DNA from: Thermohalobaculum sp038534135
Lineage (GTDB): Bacteria > Pseudomonadota > Alphaproteobacteria > Rhodobacterales > Rhodobacteraceae
Direction: 5' to 3'
Length of the DNA stretch: 64,000 nt
Assembly: GCA_038534135.1 (NCBI GenBank)
Contig: JBCAXJ010000001.1
Location: 62,001-126,000, forward strand
Shown here: in pieces, positions 62,574 through 64,000 of the stretch
Numbering within the stretch: position 1 is the first letter of the stretch
Layout of the letters: each line of letters starts with the position of its first letter
The notes under the pieces: generated by a model
Database searches by the model: none
The model's input: the letters and a program-made list of their open reading frames with translations, nothing else
What the model was told of the DNA's origin: nothing
Made by a program: the position numbers and the translations under genes

Positions 62574-63518
62574 GTGCTCCGCTTCATCCTGAGCAAAATT
62601 GTCTCGCTGATCGTCAGCCTGGGCGTCGCCTCGCTGGTGATCTTTGCCGTGGTCGAAATCATCCCAGGCGATCCGGCGGCCTACATGCTGGGGATCAACG
62701 CGCAGGAGGACACAGTCGCCGCTTTGCGGGCCCAGCTTGGATTGGATGTGCCGAAATGGCAGCGATATCTCGACTGGATCGGCGGGTTGCTGACCGGGGA
62801 TCTGGGAACGTCCTACACCTATCGCACGCCAGTGGCCGAGATGGTGGGGGAACGGCTTTGGATCTCGTTGCCATTGGCCGGCTATGCGCTGGTTCTCTCT
62901 ACGCTGATCGCCTTCCCGGCCGGGCTGCTGGCAGCCGCGCGGCGCGGCTCGATGGCGGACGTCAGCGTTATGAGCGCGACGCAACTGGGTGTTGCGATCC
63001 CGAATTTCTGGTTTGCCATGTTGATGGTGCTGATCTTCGCGATCAGTCTTCGCTGGGTCTCGGCAGGTGGATTCCCCGGCTGGGACGCGGGGTTCTTTGC
63101 AGGTTTGACGGCACTGACCCTGCCCGCAGTTTCGCTGGCTTTGCCACAAGCGGCGATCCTGACGCGCGTCATGCGTTCGGCGTTGCTCGACACACTGGAC
63201 GAGGACTATGTCCGTACAGCCCGTGCCAAGGGTCTGAGCCGGGGGCAGGTGCTTTGGCGCCACGCTTTGCGCAATGCGCTGATCCCGGTGCTGACGATCA
63301 TCGGCTTGCAGTTCTCGTTCCTGTTGGCGGGCGGCATCATCATCGAGCAGGTGTTCTATCTGCCGGGGCTTGGGCGGCTGATTTTTCAGGCGATCTCTGC
63401 GCGTGATCTGATCGTGGTCGAGAGCGTGGTGATGCTGCTGGTCTTCGCGGTGATCCTCGTGAACTTCCTGGTCGACATTGCATATGCGGTCGTCGACCCG
63501 CGGCTTCGGCGCAAATGA
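62574..63518 (+). CDS. ABC transporter permease, DppB/GsiC type
   Basis: 314 residues from a GTG start after GGAGGGAAA. DppB blocks: LRFILSKIVSLIVSLGVASL, IIPGDPAAYMLG, the EAA-type loop DYVRTARAKGLSRGQVLWRH, then ALRNALIPVLTIIG and C-terminal DPRLRRK. It overlaps the next permease by 4 bp (ATGA). Confidence 0.93.
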   Translation: MLRFILSKIVSLIVSLGVASLVIFAVVEIIPGDPAAYMLGINAQEDTVAALRAQLGLDVPKWQRYLDWIGGLLTGDLGTSYTYRTPVAEMVGERLWISLPLAGYALVLSTLIAFPAGLLAAARRGSMADVSVMSATQLGVAIPNFWFAMLMVLIFAISLRWVSAGGFPGWDAGFFAGLTALTLPAVSLALPQAAILTRVMRSALLDTLDEDYVRTARAKGLSRGQVLWRHALRNALIPVLTIIGLQFSFLLAGGIIIEQVFYLPGLGRLIFQAISARDLIVVESVVMLLVFAVILVNFLVDIAYAVVDPRLRRK

Positions 63519-64000
63519 TCCTGCCGCGCACGCTCTGGATCGGTGGTGCTCTGACGGTGCTGTTCCTCGGCGCCGCACTGTTGTCGCTGCTTTGGACACC
63601 CTATGACGTCACGCAACTCGATGTCGCAAACAAGCTGAAGGGACCAACCGGCGCCCACTGGTTCGGCACAGATCACTTCGGACGTGACATCTTCTCCATG
63701 ATCATGGTCGGCGCACGCACGTCGATCGCGGTCGCCTTGATTGCAGTCGGGATCGGCATCGGTCTGGGGGTGCCGCTTGGACTGGCTGGCGCTGCCTCGC
63801 GCGGGTCTTGGCTGGACGAGATCATCATGCGCGGCAACGATCTGGTCTTTGCATTCCCGTCGCTGGTGATCGCGATTTTGATCACCGCTGTCTTCGGCGC
63901 CTCGGCTGTAAATGCGATCATTGCGATCGGCATCTTCAACATCCCGGTCTTCGCGCGCGTTGCACGGGGCGCTGCGCTGAGCCTGTGGCAGCGCGAGTTC
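63515..64000 (+). CDS. ABC transporter permease, DppC type (partial, runs off the window)
   Basis: First 162 residues of a DppC-class permease: one N-terminal span, GAHWFGTDHFGRDIFSMIMV, then GARTSIAVAL, and the start of the permease domain with FAFPSLVIAILITAVFG and VFARVARGAALSLWQREF. The 3' end lies beyond 64000. ATPase genes may follow outside the window. Confidence 0.9.
   Translation, partial: MILPRTLWIGGALTVLFLGAALLSLLWTPYDVTQLDVANKLKGPTGAHWFGTDHFGRDIFSMIMVGARTSIAVALIAVGIGIGLGVPLGLAGAASRGSWLDEIIMRGNDLVFAFPSLVIAILITAVFGASAVNAIIAIGIFNIPVFARVARGAALSLWQREF

Noticed and set aside
1..64000. CRISPR arrays, insertion sequences with intact transposase, rRNA operons, riboswitches
   Set aside because: Looked for; no regular repeat-spacer arrays, transposase motifs, rRNA segments or recognisable riboswitch cores were found.

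Overview
The window is GC-rich, with dense, short-spaced operons. It most likely comes from a marine alphaproteobacterium of the Rhodobacterales (roseobacter-like) type. The basis is the gene content rather than a marker gene: TRAP transporters with TakP-like binding proteins, several peptide/amino-acid ABC systems, a class I PHA synthase, and a dnaX-ybaB-recR block next to der. No rRNA is present. There is one tRNA, tRNA-Ser(GCU), at 38649-38739.

Layout. 1-3.1 kb: small envelope genes (a one-span protein, an M48 zinc-protease lipoprotein, two divergent lipoproteins). 3.1-8.8 kb: a type VI secretion cargo island, with a winged-helix protein divergent from vgrG, an uncharacterised protein, a TPR protein, a PAAR effector ending in a papain-fold toxin domain, and an Imm35-type immunity protein. 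9.2-15.4 kb: an oligopeptide ABC operon (binding protein and two permeases, no ATPase gene) with a DUF1028 protein and a gamma-glutamyltransferase. 16.1-21.1 kb: lacI-dctPQM-dienelactone hydrolase. 21.4-23.0 kb: a PRMT-like methyltransferase preceded by a small peptide with a Gly-Gly leader. 23.4-27.3 kb: phaC divergent from an acyl-CoA synthetase. 27.3-28.6 kb: decayed mobile DNA. 28.6-36.5 kb: an FHA-trypsin membrane protease, a BT1-type transporter, a frameshifted APH/AAA kinase, a formate/nitrite channel, a CPA2 antiporter and ExoD. Several FNR-like sites in this stretch suggest low-oxygen control. 36.6-38.7 kb: a relic of a phaC 3' end, a serine recombinase pseudogene with two internal stops, and tRNA-Ser. 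38.8-45.7 kb: an SDR, a secreted protein, a LysR regulator, a candidate sRNA, carbonic anhydrase, small membrane proteins and an orphan TakP-like protein. 45.9-51.8 kb: an MFS transporter, der, recR, ybaB, dnaX. 51.9-53.8 kb: three paralogous small peptides with RiPP-like leaders around a 2-oxoglutarate/Fe(II) oxygenase. 53.8-57.5 kb: a ligase-associated exonuclease, a GMC oxidoreductase and a luciferase-like monooxygenase. 57.6-60.9 kb: livFGMH. 61.0-64.0 kb: a second peptide ABC operon running off the window.

The best candidate for an undescribed system is the locus at 51.9-53.8 kb. Its three precursor-like peptides share a leader ending in GG (or AG) and a core motif of the type YGG(T/H)N(T/S)CEP. 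Two of them have matching palindromic promoter elements, and an isopenicillin-N-synthase-like oxygenase is embedded among them. The GG-leader peptide beside a PRMT-like methyltransferase at 21.4-23.0 kb may be a second, distinct peptide-modification locus. No GG-peptidase or peptide exporter lies in the window, so a RiPP function is inference.
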